DNA of 64,000 bases from Bacillus salipaludis (GTDB taxonomy: Bacteria > Bacillota > Bacilli > Bacillales_B > DSM-18226). The notes under the pieces were generated by a model. It searched no databases and had not been told where the DNA came from. It was given only the letters and a program-made list of their open reading frames with translations. The DNA lies in contig NZ_SMYO01000004.1 in NCBI RefSeq assembly GCF_004358205.1, positions 434,001-498,000 on the forward strand. Reading direction: 5' to 3'. A program made the position numbers and the translations under genes. Below, piece after piece: positions 50,046 to 60,355 of this stretch; the stretch's first letter is position 1, and the number at the start of each line of letters is the position of its first letter.

Positions 50046-52181
50046 ATGTTTTCCGTGGCAAAGGAAAAAATTAAGCCAATAATAGCAGTTGAAATCAGCG
50101 AGAATCAAGAAATAGTTGGATCTTCCATTAAAAACATCAAGGAACCCTTTTTATTCCTGAAAAAACAGGACAAATTATTTGCCTATGCGATAATGAATAC
50201 ACCATTACTTGAAAAGCTGGAAAGGCAAAATTTCAAGTTAGCGGTTTTACTTGAGCATACAAAGTCAATTGAAAATGTCTGTTATTTAGGGGAACATATT
50301 TCATTACCCGTCCTATTTCAAATTGTCGGGGAACCATTTGCAATCATAAGAGGAGAGGATGGAATTCCGAGCGGCTACATTCTCAGGGAAGACATCCTGG
50401 CAGAGCTTTTTAAACAAGAAAATAAAAGTGTGGATTTATTAAAAATCATGCTTACCTCGATACCAATGGGGATGTTTGTTTTAGATAAAGAAAAACGAAT
50501 CATCAATTGTAATGATGCTGGCTTAAAAATGATTAAATCAACCTCCGATCAGGTTTTAAATCTTCCGGCAGAAAATATTTTTAGCGGAGAGCACATTCAG
50601 AATGTTTTTGAAACCGGAAAAACGCTTCTAAATCATCTCGAAATTACCAACGGAACAGGGGTCCTCGTTGATTATAGTCCTATATTAAACTATGACCATG
50701 AAGTAGATGGAATCATCATCGTGGTACAAGATTTACCAATGGTTGAAGAAATGGCGATGGAAATTGAGCATATCAAGGATTTAAATAAAGACTTAAATGC
50801 CATTCTTTCGAGCATTTATGATGAGATACTAGTAGTAAATGCGAAAGGTGAATTAATCAGGTACAGCGAAAACATCATCCAGGACTTTTGGAAGGTAGAT
50901 TTAAAAGAGTTGATTGGAAAAAATATGTTCCAGCTTGAGGACCAAGGGTTGTTCACTCCTTCTGTGACAAGGTTAGTTATGGAACGAAAGAAAAAGGTTT
51001 CTGTTGTTCAGGAAACGAAAAATGGAAGACGGATTCTTGCGGTTGGAAATCCTATTTTTAATGATGAAAATGAATTGGATCGTATCATAATTGCTTCTAG
51101 GGATATCACAGAAACTACTAAGCTGAAAAGCGAATTAAAAGAAATGAAAAAGATCTCAGAGCAGTATAAGAAGGAATTGGATACGTTTAAAAGTAAGGAC
51201 CGCTTTTTAAAAAAGTTAATTTATTGCAGCCCGAAAATGGAAAAGATTATGGGGCAAGTAAAGAAAATTGCTGATTTTTCTTCCACTGTCCTGCTCAATG
51301 GGGAGTCCGGTGTCGGAAAGGAAGTTATTGCTCAAGCAATTCATCAGCTAGGAAAACGAGCGGAGTATCCATTTCTAAAATTGAATTGTGGTGCCATCCC
51401 GGAAAATTTATTGGAAAGCGAATTATTTGGATACGTAAAGGGTGCTTTTACAGGTGCCGATAAGAACGGAAAAGACGGATATTTCAAACAAGCGGATGGG
51501 GGAATCCTGTTTCTGGATGAAATTGGTGAAATGCCGATGCATCTGCAGGTAAAGCTGCTGCGAGTTCTTCAGGAGCAGGAGGTTATTCCTGTCGGCAGTA
51601 CCACTCCGTTTAAGATCAATGTCCAAATCATTGCTGCTACAAATAAGAAATTAGAGAAAATGGTGGAGGAAGGTACCTTCCGAGAGGATTTATTTTACCG
51701 CCTGAATGTCATTCCAATTCATATTCCACCATTAAGAGAACGGGTTGAGGACATTTCGTTGCTTGCATTTCATTTTCTTCAGCAGTTAAATGAAAAATAT
51801 GAGCGGAATTATCATTTAACACCGGATGCGATTAATGTGATGGAGTTTTATCCATGGCCAGGGAATGTAAGGGAATTGCAAAATATTATTGAAAGATTAG
51901 TTGTTTCTGCGGATGAGCAGGCTATTGATGCAGAATTTGTCAGCCAGTTTTTATCATTAGGCTATGAATATAAAAAAATGAAGCCTGTGATTACGAGAGT
52001 CATCCCTCTGCAGGAGGCAATCGATCAGGTGGAGGAACAGTTAATTGTCCTCGCTATGAAGCAATATAAAACAACAACCAAAGCAGCAAAGGCATTAGGA
52101 ATCAGCCAGTCCTCCGTCAGCAGGAAATATCAAAAAATTGTAAGTGAGAAAAATCTAAATACCGAAAAATTATCCACATAA
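50046..52181 (+). CDS. Sigma-54-dependent transcriptional activator with PAS domains
   Basis: This 711-residue enhancer-binding protein has an N-terminal sensory part (residues 1-125), two PAS-like modules (about 130-245 and 250-365), and a AAA+ domain (about 395-625) with Walker A GESGVGKE, the sigma-54 contact loop GAFTGA, Walker B GGILFLDEIGEM, and R-fingers FREDLFYRLNVIPIHIPPLRER. The C-terminal HTH TTTKAAKALGISQSSVSRKYQKI resembles the TyrR/Fis type. It is set in its own unit with a ribosome binding site AGGGGGATG and is flanked by terminators. Three nearby sigma-54 promoters have matching activator sites, so it is the probable local activator. The inducer could be putrescine or GABA (inference). 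Confidence 0.92.
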   Translation: MFSVAKEKIKPIIAVEISENQEIVGSSIKNIKEPFLFLKKQDKLFAYAIMNTPLLEKLERQNFKLAVLLEHTKSIENVCYLGEHISLPVLFQIVGEPFAIIRGEDGIPSGYILREDILAELFKQENKSVDLLKIMLTSIPMGMFVLDKEKRIINCNDAGLKMIKSTSDQVLNLPAENIFSGEHIQNVFETGKTLLNHLEITNGTGVLVDYSPILNYDHEVDGIIIVVQDLPMVEEMAMEIEHIKDLNKDLNAILSSIYDEILVVNAKGELIRYSENIIQDFWKVDLKELIGKNMFQLEDQGLFTPSVTRLVMERKKKVSVVQETKNGRRILAVGNPIFNDENELDRIIIASRDITETTKLKSELKEMKKISEQYKKELDTFKSKDRFLKKLIYCSPKMEKIMGQVKKIADFSSTVLLNGESGVGKEVIAQAIHQLGKRAEYPFLKLNCGAIPENLLESELFGYVKGAFTGADKNGKDGYFKQADGGILFLDEIGEMPMHLQVKLLRVLQEQEVIPVGSTTPFKINVQIIAATNKKLEKMVEEGTFREDLFYRLNVIPIHIPPLRERVEDISLLAFHFLQQLNEKYERNYHLTPDAINVMEFYPWPGNVRELQNIIERLVVSADEQAIDAEFVSQFLSLGYEYKKMKPVITRVIPLQEAIDQVEEQLIVLAMKQYKTTTKAAKALGISQSSVSRKYQKIVSEKNLNTEKLST

Positions 52182-52186
52182 TCACC

Positions 52187-52223
52187 AAAAGCTGCATCAG
52201 ACCTAAAATCTGATGCAGCTTTT
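52187..52223 (+). terminator. Strong terminator of the activator gene
   Basis: A perfect 15-bp stem, AAAAGCTGCATCAGA and TCTGATGCAGCTTTT, with a T run. Confidence 0.93.
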
Positions 52224-52260
52224 TTTTATATATAGTATGGGTAAAAATTTTTGAACCAAA

Positions 52261-52296
52261 GTTGATTGGAGCGAAGCGCCTGAAGCGTAAATCAAC
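52261..52296 (+). repeat. 36-bp degenerate remnant of the GTTGATT repeat
   Basis: GTTGATTGGAGCG, a short altered centre and GCGTAAATCAAC. It has the same ends as the full copies but neither of the long interiors, and it lies just upstream of the activator sites of the aldehyde dehydrogenase operon. Confidence 0.7.
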
Positions 52297-52315
52297 CACC
52301 ATGTTCAATAGGGCC

Positions 52316-52351
52316 TATGCAAAAAATAATAGGTTTATGCAAAAATGAATA
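52316..52351 (+). promoter_or_regulatory. Two activator half-site clusters (aldehyde dehydrogenase operon)
   Basis: TATGCAAAAA at 52316 and TATGCA-AAAA-TGAATA at 52336-52351. The second matches TATGCA-N4-TGCATA in 11 of 12 fixed bases, the first only in the left arm. They stand 86 and 66 bases upstream of the -24 element at 52402. Confidence 0.6.
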
Positions 52352-52401
52352 GCTTTCTGTAAGGTAACTTGTTAAATCCTTTAATTAATAGGTTTTTAGA
52401 G

Positions 52402-52418
52402 TTGGCACGCTTCTTGCA
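52402..52418 (+). promoter_or_regulatory. Sigma-54 promoter of the aldehyde dehydrogenase-patA-gabT-gabD operon
   Basis: TTGGCAC (52402-52408), five bases, TTGCA (52414-52418), an exact match to the consensus core. It is 40 bases from the start codon of the first gene. Confidence 0.92.
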
Positions 52419-52457
52419 TTAATAGATAGTGAGGATTAATTAAGGAGGAAATTTCAC

Positions 52458-53951
52458 ATGGTCGAAATAAAAAACCGAGTTGCAAATCTAAAAATGTTTA
52501 TTGATGGCGAATGGAAAGATTCTGAAAATCAAGAAACACGCCCAGTCATTAATCCAGCCAATGGTGAAGTGATTACCCATGCACCTGAGGGTACGGTCGC
52601 AGATGCACGCACGGCAATCTTTGCTGCCCGCAGAGCCTTTGAAGAGGGAGTATGGTCTGGATTATCAGCACAGGAAAGAGCCTCCTATTTATTTAAAATT
52701 GCTGACAAAATTGATGAGTATGCAGAAGAATTAACTCAGCTTGAAACAATGGACAATGGTAAAACCTTAAGAGAAGCTGGGGGCGATATTGGTGATGCAG
52801 CTGCTTGTTTCCGTTACTATGCAGGGTTGATTACTAAACCGGATGGCTTTACCTACCATGTAGCAGATCCAATGCAGGCAATGGTAGTCCGTGAACCTGT
52901 CGGCGTTTGCGGCTTAATAGTTCCGTGGAATTATCCATTACTAATGAGTGTTTGGAAAATTGCTCCAGCATTAGCTGCAGGAAATACAATTGTCTTTAAA
53001 CCATCTGAAGTAACTCCGGTAACTCCGAAAAAATTATTTGAAATTTTTGAAGAAATCGGTTTGCCAAAAGGTGTTGCCAATATGGTCATGGGAGCGGGGG
53101 CAGTTGTTGGAAATGAAATTGCTTCTCATCCTGAAGTAGACATGGTTTCGTTTACCGGCGGCACGAAAACAGGAAAACATATCATGAAAACTGCGGCAGA
53201 TACCATGAAAAAGGTTTCTTTGGAGCTAGGTGGTAAATCACCAAATATTATTTTTGCAGATGCTGACTTTGAAACCGCTGTAGATTGGGCATTATTTGGA
53301 ATTTATTGTGGTACAGGTCAGGTGTGTTCGTCTGGATCAAGAATTCTTGTCGAAGAAAGCATTTATGATAAGTTTGTTGACCGTTTTGTCGAAAGAGCGA
53401 AGCAAATTAAAGTTGGTCCAGGGAATAATCCTGATTCAGAAATGGGACCACTTGTCAGCCAGCAACACATGGAAAAAGTTCTTCATTATATTGACCTTGG
53501 AAAACAAGAAGGTGCAAAGATTGCATGTGGTGGTAACAGAATTGTTGATAATGGTCTAGAAAATGGCTATTTTGTTGAACCAACTGTTTTTGTTGATGTA
53601 AACAATGATATGAAAATTGTTCAAGAGGAAATCTTTGGTCCCGTTGTTTGTATTCAAAAATTCAAGGATGAAGCTGAAGCGATCAAACTTGCTAATAGCA
53701 CTGTTTACGGCCTTGCTGGTGCTGTATTCTCAACCGATGGAGCAAAGGCTTTACGAGTGATTAAAAAGGTTCGTTCCGGAATTACCTGGATTAACGCTTA
53801 CCACCCAACTTACAACGAAGCACCGTGGGGCGGTTATAAACAAAGCGGTATCGGAAGAAGTCTTGGAACATTCGGTCTTGAAGAATTCCAAGAGATTAAA
53901 CAAATTAATATTAACCTGCAGGTTGAACCAATCGGCTGGTTTTCAAACTAA
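52458..53951 (+). CDS. NAD-dependent aldehyde dehydrogenase, probable gamma-aminobutyraldehyde dehydrogenase
   Basis: This 497-residue ALDH has the NAD-site IVPWNYPLLMSVWKIAPALAAGN, the general base Glu in SLELGGKSPNI, and the catalytic Cys in GTGQVCSSGSR. The catalytic loop sequence resembles betaine/aminoaldehyde dehydrogenases. The gene lies directly before patA. PatA makes 4-aminobutyraldehyde from putrescine, and this enzyme would oxidise it to GABA. It is first in the sigma-54 operon. The substrate assignment rests on context; betaine aldehyde remains possible. Confidence 0.85.
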   Translation: MVEIKNRVANLKMFIDGEWKDSENQETRPVINPANGEVITHAPEGTVADARTAIFAARRAFEEGVWSGLSAQERASYLFKIADKIDEYAEELTQLETMDNGKTLREAGGDIGDAAACFRYYAGLITKPDGFTYHVADPMQAMVVREPVGVCGLIVPWNYPLLMSVWKIAPALAAGNTIVFKPSEVTPVTPKKLFEIFEEIGLPKGVANMVMGAGAVVGNEIASHPEVDMVSFTGGTKTGKHIMKTAADTMKKVSLELGGKSPNIIFADADFETAVDWALFGIYCGTGQVCSSGSRILVEESIYDKFVDRFVERAKQIKVGPGNNPDSEMGPLVSQQHMEKVLHYIDLGKQEGAKIACGGNRIVDNGLENGYFVEPTVFVDVNNDMKIVQEEIFGPVVCIQKFKDEAEAIKLANSTVYGLAGAVFSTDGAKALRVIKKVRSGITWINAYHPTYNEAPWGGYKQSGIGRSLGTFGLEEFQEIKQININLQVEPIGWFSN

Positions 53952-54030
53952 TTTTGAAAAGTGAAAGCGCCCGTTTTAGGGCACCGGAACTTGAAAAATA
54001 TATATACAAAATTCAAATATTTATAACTAA

Positions 54031-55416
<1,386 letters not shown>

Positions 55417-55464
55417 CATCGTTTAGACTAAGGGATATGTTTTTTTAAGGGGGAGCAAAAAGAC

Positions 55465-56820
55465 GTGGAAAAGAAATATGTTAAGCTCCAAACATCCATT
55501 CCAGGACCAAAATCACAGGAACTATTAGAGCGTCGAAACCAATATGTTCCTAAGGCGATTAGCAATAATATTCAATCCTTTGTGAAAAAAGCACAGGGTG
55601 CAATCGTGGAGGATGTTGATGGAAATATTTATATTGATTTTGCAGGGGCGATTGGAACATTAAATGTCGGTCATTCCCATCCGAGGGTGGTAAGAGCCCT
55701 TCAGGAACAAGCAAGTCAATTTATTCATACAGGGTTTAATGTCATGATGTACGAATCCTATATCAAGCTTGCGGAGAGACTCTGCAAGCTTGCCCCTGGC
55801 AATTTTGCAAAGCAGGCAGCCTTTTTTAACAGCGGTGCGGAAGCCGTTGAAAATGCAGTTAAAATTGCAAGGAAATATACGAAACGACAAGGAATCATCT
55901 CTTTCACAAGGGGTTTTCATGGCAGAACGTTAATGACGATGACTATGACAAGCAAGGTTAAGCCGTATAAATTTGGTTTTGGCCCATTTGCACCGGAAGT
56001 TTACAAAGCGCCATACCCTTATGTTTATCGCCGTCCTGATGGGATGAGCGAGGAACAATACAGTAAGATGATTATTGAGCAATTTGAACAGTTTTTAGTT
56101 TCTGAAGTTGCCCCTGAAACAATTGCAGCAGTTGTTATGGAGCCGGTCCAAGGTGAAGGCGGATTTATTGTTCCTGATATTGCCTTTGTAGGGCGTGTCC
56201 GAGAAATTTGCGATCAATATGGCATTTTATTTGTAGCTGACGAAATTCAAACTGGATTTGCCCGAACAGGTAAATATTTTGCCATTGAACACTTTGGGGT
56301 TGAACCGGACTTAATCACTATTTCTAAATCGATGGGGGCAGGGGTGCCAATCAGTGGTGTGATCGGTCGTGCCGAAATTATGGATGCCGCTGAAGTCGGT
56401 GAAATTGGCGGCACATATTCAGGCAGTCCGCTTGGATGCCGTGCTGCACTAACCGTTTTGGATATTATTGAAAGTGAAAATCTTAATGAGCGTGCCGAGA
56501 AGTTAGGAAATAGAGTTGTAGAGAGAATGCAAATCCTTGCTGAGCGCTTTGACTGTATTGGCGATGTCCGTGGTCTTGGTGCCATGTGTGCAATGGAAAT
56601 TGTGAAGGATAAGCAGCTAAAAACTCCTGATAAGGAAACGGTTGGAAAAATCGTCAAAGCTGCAGGAGAAAGAGGGCTTTTATTATTAAGCGCGGGAATT
56701 TTTTCTAACGTTATTCGTATCCTAATGCCGTTAACCATCACGGATGAACAGCTTGAAGAGGGTCTCAAAATTCTTGAGGAATCCATGGAATCGGTATTTG
56801 CCATTGATCCGGCCCTGTAA
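55465..56820 (+). CDS. gabT: 4-aminobutyrate aminotransferase
   Basis: This 451-residue class III aminotransferase of GabT type has DFAGAIGTLNVGHSHPRVV, FFNSGAEAVENAVKIARKYT, VMEPVQGEGGFIVP, LFVADEIQTGFARTGK and SKSMGAGVPISGV with the PLP Lys. It turns GABA and 2-oxoglutarate into succinate semialdehyde and glutamate. The start is GTG after AAGGGGGAGC. The succinate semialdehyde dehydrogenase gene follows after 16 bases, the classical gabT-gabD linkage. Confidence 0.92.
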   Translation: MEKKYVKLQTSIPGPKSQELLERRNQYVPKAISNNIQSFVKKAQGAIVEDVDGNIYIDFAGAIGTLNVGHSHPRVVRALQEQASQFIHTGFNVMMYESYIKLAERLCKLAPGNFAKQAAFFNSGAEAVENAVKIARKYTKRQGIISFTRGFHGRTLMTMTMTSKVKPYKFGFGPFAPEVYKAPYPYVYRRPDGMSEEQYSKMIIEQFEQFLVSEVAPETIAAVVMEPVQGEGGFIVPDIAFVGRVREICDQYGILFVADEIQTGFARTGKYFAIEHFGVEPDLITISKSMGAGVPISGVIGRAEIMDAAEVGEIGGTYSGSPLGCRAALTVLDIIESENLNERAEKLGNRVVERMQILAERFDCIGDVRGLGAMCAMEIVKDKQLKTPDKETVGKIVKAAGERGLLLLSAGIFSNVIRILMPLTITDEQLEEGLKILEESMESVFAIDPAL

Positions 56821-56836
56821 AATCGGAGGTAAATGA

Positions 56837-58291
56837 ATGGAAAGAGTAGAAAAAAAGTATCAAATTTATCCGATGTATATAGATGGAAATTGGATTGGAA
56901 ATGATTCTGAGATTTTTACTGAAATCGTGAATCCGGCAACAAAGGAAGTTGTCGGTGCTGTCCCAACTGGTGGAGCCTATGAAGCAATTAAAGCAGTTGA
57001 TGCAGCTCATACCGCATTTCAAACCTGGTCAAAAAAGACAGCCGATGAGCGTTATCAAATATTAATGAAATGGCATTATTTAATTGAAGAAAATAAACAT
57101 GAGATTGCTAGAATCATGACAATTGAGCAAGGAAAACCTCTTAAAGAAGCATTGGGAGAAGTGGTTTACGCCAATGGATTTATTTCTTGGTATGCTGAAG
57201 AGGGAAAAAGAATTTACGGGGAAACGATTCCTGCATCACATCCAAATAAGCGGATCCTTGTTCGAAAAGAACCTGTCGGGGTTATTGCGGCCATTACGCC
57301 TTGGAATTTCCCGGCTGCGATGATTACGAGAAAAGTCGGTCCTGCGCTAGCTGCAGGCTGTACAGCCGTTGTAAAACCGGCCAATCAAACACCGCTTACA
57401 GCATTAAAATTGGCTGAGCTTGCCCATGAGGCAGGGGTACCTAAGGGAGTTATAAATGTCGTAACCGGAAGATCTTCAGAAATTGGTGATGTTTGGTTAA
57501 AGGATTCTCGTGTAACGAAAATTACCTTTACCGGTTCGACAGAAGTTGGGAAAACATTGATGCGTGGAGCTGCTGACACAGTTAAAAAGGTATCACTTGA
57601 ACTTGGTGGAAATGCTCCATTTATCGTTATGGATGATGCCGACTTAAGAAAAGCGGCTGCGGGTCTAGTGCAATCCAAATTCCGTAATGCCGGACAGACC
57701 TGTATATGTACGAACCGTGTCTATGTTCAGGAAACAGTCGCAAATCAATTTGTTGATTTGTTCCAAAATGAATTAGAAAAATTAAAGGTCGGTAATGGTT
57801 TAGATGAAGGAATCGATGTTGGTCCATTAATTGATCAAGCCGCTTTATCAAAGGTTGAAACACTTGTTGAGGACGCAGTAAATAAGGGTGGAAAAATTGC
57901 TTTTAGCGGTGTAAAACCAGCTGAAGAAAACGGATATTTCTACGCTCCAACCATCATAACAAATATTAATGATGAGATGGAATGTATGCGGGATGAAATT
58001 TTTGGGCCGCTTGCCCCTATTGCAACCTTCAAAACGGAAGAGGAAGTTATTGATCGTGCAAATGACTCTATTTATGGACTAGCAGCCTATGTATATACAC
58101 AAAATTTAAGCCGTTCCTTTAGAATAACCGAACAGCTTGAATATGGAATTATAGGTTTGAATGATGCCTTACCATCGACAGTCCAAGCACCATTTGGTGG
58201 ATTTAAGGAAAGCGGCCTTGGCAGAGAAGGCGGTCATTACGGGATTGATGAGTATTTAGAGGTTAAATATATTTCAATTGGTATAGATTAA
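56837..58291 (+). CDS. gabD: NAD(P)-dependent succinate semialdehyde dehydrogenase
   Basis: This 484-residue ALDH of GabD type has GVIAAITPWNFPAAMITRKVGPALAAGCT, the base Glu in SLELGGNAPFI, and the catalytic Cys in NAGQTCICTNRVYVQ (the first Cys is the usual catalytic residue, with the second one known from redox-controlled GabD). It oxidises succinate semialdehyde to succinate for the TCA cycle. The last part QAPFGGFKESGLGREGGHYGIDEYLEVKYISI is typical. Last gene of the operon; a long hairpin follows. Confidence 0.93.
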   Translation: MERVEKKYQIYPMYIDGNWIGNDSEIFTEIVNPATKEVVGAVPTGGAYEAIKAVDAAHTAFQTWSKKTADERYQILMKWHYLIEENKHEIARIMTIEQGKPLKEALGEVVYANGFISWYAEEGKRIYGETIPASHPNKRILVRKEPVGVIAAITPWNFPAAMITRKVGPALAAGCTAVVKPANQTPLTALKLAELAHEAGVPKGVINVVTGRSSEIGDVWLKDSRVTKITFTGSTEVGKTLMRGAADTVKKVSLELGGNAPFIVMDDADLRKAAAGLVQSKFRNAGQTCICTNRVYVQETVANQFVDLFQNELEKLKVGNGLDEGIDVGPLIDQAALSKVETLVEDAVNKGGKIAFSGVKPAEENGYFYAPTIITNINDEMECMRDEIFGPLAPIATFKTEEEVIDRANDSIYGLAAYVYTQNLSRSFRITEQLEYGIIGLNDALPSTVQAPFGGFKESGLGREGGHYGIDEYLEVKYISIGID

Positions 58292-58372
58292 GTCTTTTAT
58301 AAGTAAATATTTTATAGGAACTGCCTAATTTATTTATCCCTCCTTTTCAAAGGACTTCAAATAAAAGCCAGT

Positions 58373-58420
58373 AAAACCTTCAGTGATGATTTTGTCATTG
58401 ATAGTTTTATTGGCTTTTTT
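58373..58420 (+). terminator. Terminator of the gab operon
   Basis: AAAAGCCAGTAAAAC and GTTTTATTGGCTTTT form a long imperfect stem, with extra pairing in the loop and a T run. Confidence 0.88.
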
Positions 58421-58463
58421 ATCGAATTTAGGAGGAAAATGACGAAGCTGTGTTTAATATAAT

Positions 58464-58823
58464 ATGAAAAGATATATAGAGATGGGTGAAATTATGGCGG
58501 GCTTAAATACTTATTTTTTGGCAGGGCACTCCCGTTTGCCTCAAGGAATGGCGGCACAAAATGTATTTGAATCTTTAACGATTACTGTGGAAATCGATAA
58601 AAAATACGGTGTGATTATTGAAGCCTCCTGTACGCTTGCTACAGAACATGGCAGGCATTATGTCCAGCAAATTCTGAAAGGGCATAGTCTTCAGGATGGA
58701 ATTGAGGATATAGTTGAAATTTTTAAGAATGATTATCGCGGAAAAGCCGCAAATGCATTAATTGCTGCTATAAAAGATTTGTATAATCAATATATTAGTC
58801 ATGAAAACTCATTGCCTATTTAA
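58464..58823 (+). CDS. DUF3870 domain protein
   Basis: A protein of up to 119 residues. From about residue 11 it reads LNTYFLAGHSRLPQGMAA, VEIDKKYGVIIEASCTLATEHGRHYVQQIL, and DDxR-like end GKAANALIAAIKDLYNQY, which I recognise as DUF3870 (function unknown). The start is uncertain. The best ribosome binding site, GGAGG at 58431, leads into a seven-codon frame MTKLCLI whose stop is one base before ATG 58464. ATG 58482 and 58494 are also in frame. The gene follows a terminator and precedes repeat copy D. Confidence 0.72.
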   Translation: MKRYIEMGEIMAGLNTYFLAGHSRLPQGMAAQNVFESLTITVEIDKKYGVIIEASCTLATEHGRHYVQQILKGHSLQDGIEDIVEIFKNDYRGKAANALIAAIKDLYNQYISHENSLPI

Positions 58824-58833
58824 ATAGAAACGG

Positions 58834-58870
58834 GCCATGCTGCTTAGTCAATTAGCATATGGCTTTTTTT
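58834..58870 (+). terminator. Terminator after the DUF3870 gene
   Basis: GCCATGCT and AGCATATGGC arms with one bulge, followed by seven T. Confidence 0.75.
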
Positions 58871-58912
58871 GGCTTTGGCTGTGTTAAAGGACAATGCTGA
58901 TTTTTGAACGGC

Positions 58913-59101
58913 GTTGATTGGAGCGGAAGGCACGAAGACTCCTCGAAAATGCTAACGCATTTTCTTCGTTCGTGGGCGGATTCAAGGAAGCAGTTCAGTG
59001 TCCTGTGGGAGTACGGGACAGGGGAGACCCCGCAGGAGCGAAGCGACGAGGAGGCTCCCCGAACCGCCCCCGAACCGCTTGTGCCTGGAGCGGAAATCAA
59101 C
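58913..59101 (+). repeat. GC-rich intergenic repeat, 189-bp form (copy D)
   Basis: Nearly identical to copy C, with only scattered base differences. Ends GTTGATT and AATCAAC, with GGAGCGGAA direct repeats inside both ends. Outer flanks GGCTGTGTTAAA (about 58877) and TTTAACATAGTC (about 59109) are mutually complementary. The family thus also has a long imperfect terminal inverted repeat. Confidence 0.88.
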
Positions 59102-59190
59102 AACTAAATTTAACATAGTCTTGGCTTTAAAAAATATAGGCTGCTGTGGTACGATAAAGGATAAAAGCGCAGGAAGAAGAGGGACTGTAA

Positions 59191-60318
59191 ATGGTAAAAA
59201 CAATTCTTTTTGATGTCGATGGAGTTCTATTAAGTGAGGAGCACTATTTTGATGCCTCAGCACTGACGGTTTGGGAACTGTTAATCAGCAAAAATTATTT
59301 AGCTTTATCACCTGAGTTGTTTAAAATAAGCTATACAGAATCTGAGATTCAACAGATTCGTACACAGGTGTTTGAGAATGACCAAGTATTAAAGCTTCAA
59401 AAATCACGCGGTCTAAATGCAAACTGGGATATGATTTATTTAACCTTTTGCTGCCAGCTCATTCATCTATTTGAACAAATTATCGATAGTGAACATGAAA
59501 AAATCAATCAGTGGCTCAAAGCCCCAATTTCAAGGGATACTTTAGTAGAAATGGGACAGGTTTTAAGCCAATATCAGGTTCAAATGAATTTCGCTTTATT
59601 TACTGAAGAGTTTGAACGGTCACATGCCGTTAAACAAGAGCTTTTAGGGTACCTAAATGTACTAGCAAAAGAAAAGCTAGGAGTCGAAACGTCTATTTTT
59701 GATAAGGACCGGACGCTTTGGTCCGTTTGTGAACATGTATCCCAGGAATGGTATGTTGGAGATGAAAATGTATTAGAATCTACGGGGAGACCCTCCGTTC
59801 AGCTAGGTAAAGAAGGATTTCTAGCAAATGAAACAACGTTAGCACCAAAAAAGGATATTGCCGAGTTTTTCAGTTTCCTAAAAAATTCCGGATATAAGAT
59901 TGGAATTGGAACTGGTAGGCCTGCCCTAGAAACGATATTGCCTTTTCAGCATTTAGATTGGTTAAAATCCTTTGATGAAAAGCATATTGTTACAGCTGAT
60001 GACGTGTTAATTGTGGAGAAGGAGTTCCCTCAAGAAGGGTCCTTGTCTAAGCCGCATCCATACACCTATATATTGGCTGAACAGGGGAAAGGGGCTTCTC
60101 TAATCGATTATTTGAATACCCCGCTGCCACTTGAAAACAGGGAAGAGATCTTAGTTGTTGGAGATTCGTTAGCAGACCTTTTAGCGGCAAGAACCATCGG
60201 ATGCAAATTCGCTGCCGTTTTAACCGGATTATCTGGAAAAGATGCAAGAAGTGAATTTGAAAAGCATGAGGCGGATTATATTTTGGATTCGGTGCTAGAT
60301 GTAAAGAGTATATTGTGA
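59191..60318 (+). CDS. HAD-superfamily hydrolase
   Basis: This 375-residue protein has HAD motif I at the start (ILFDVDGVLLSEEHYF, with D-x-D-G-V), a large cap region, motif II IGIGTGRPALETI, motif III Lys and motif IV VVGDSLADLLAA (G-D-S..D). The length is above that of simple phosphatases, because of a cap of about 190 residues. The product would dephosphorylate a small metabolite; the substrate is unknown. The ATG follows AGAGGGACTGTAA. It is monocistronic, with a hairpin after it. Confidence 0.82.
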   Translation: MVKTILFDVDGVLLSEEHYFDASALTVWELLISKNYLALSPELFKISYTESEIQQIRTQVFENDQVLKLQKSRGLNANWDMIYLTFCCQLIHLFEQIIDSEHEKINQWLKAPISRDTLVEMGQVLSQYQVQMNFALFTEEFERSHAVKQELLGYLNVLAKEKLGVETSIFDKDRTLWSVCEHVSQEWYVGDENVLESTGRPSVQLGKEGFLANETTLAPKKDIAEFFSFLKNSGYKIGIGTGRPALETILPFQHLDWLKSFDEKHIVTADDVLIVEKEFPQEGSLSKPHPYTYILAEQGKGASLIDYLNTPLPLENREEILVVGDSLADLLAARTIGCKFAAVLTGLSGKDARSEFEKHEADYILDSVLDVKSIL

Positions 60319-60322
60319 TAAA

Positions 60323-60346
60323 AGGGATGGCAGCTTTGCCATCCCC
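60323..60346. terminator. Bidirectional terminator between HAD and serA genes
   Basis: GGGATGGCA and TGCCATCCC arms with a four-base loop, followed by a short T/A-rich stretch. Confidence 0.82.
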
Positions 60347-60355
60347 ATTTTAATA

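Noticed and set aside
53960..54000. GGCAC...TTGA before patA as a further sigma-54 promoter
   Set aside because: The spacing between the GG and the TTG element is one base too long and the GC of the -12 box is missing.
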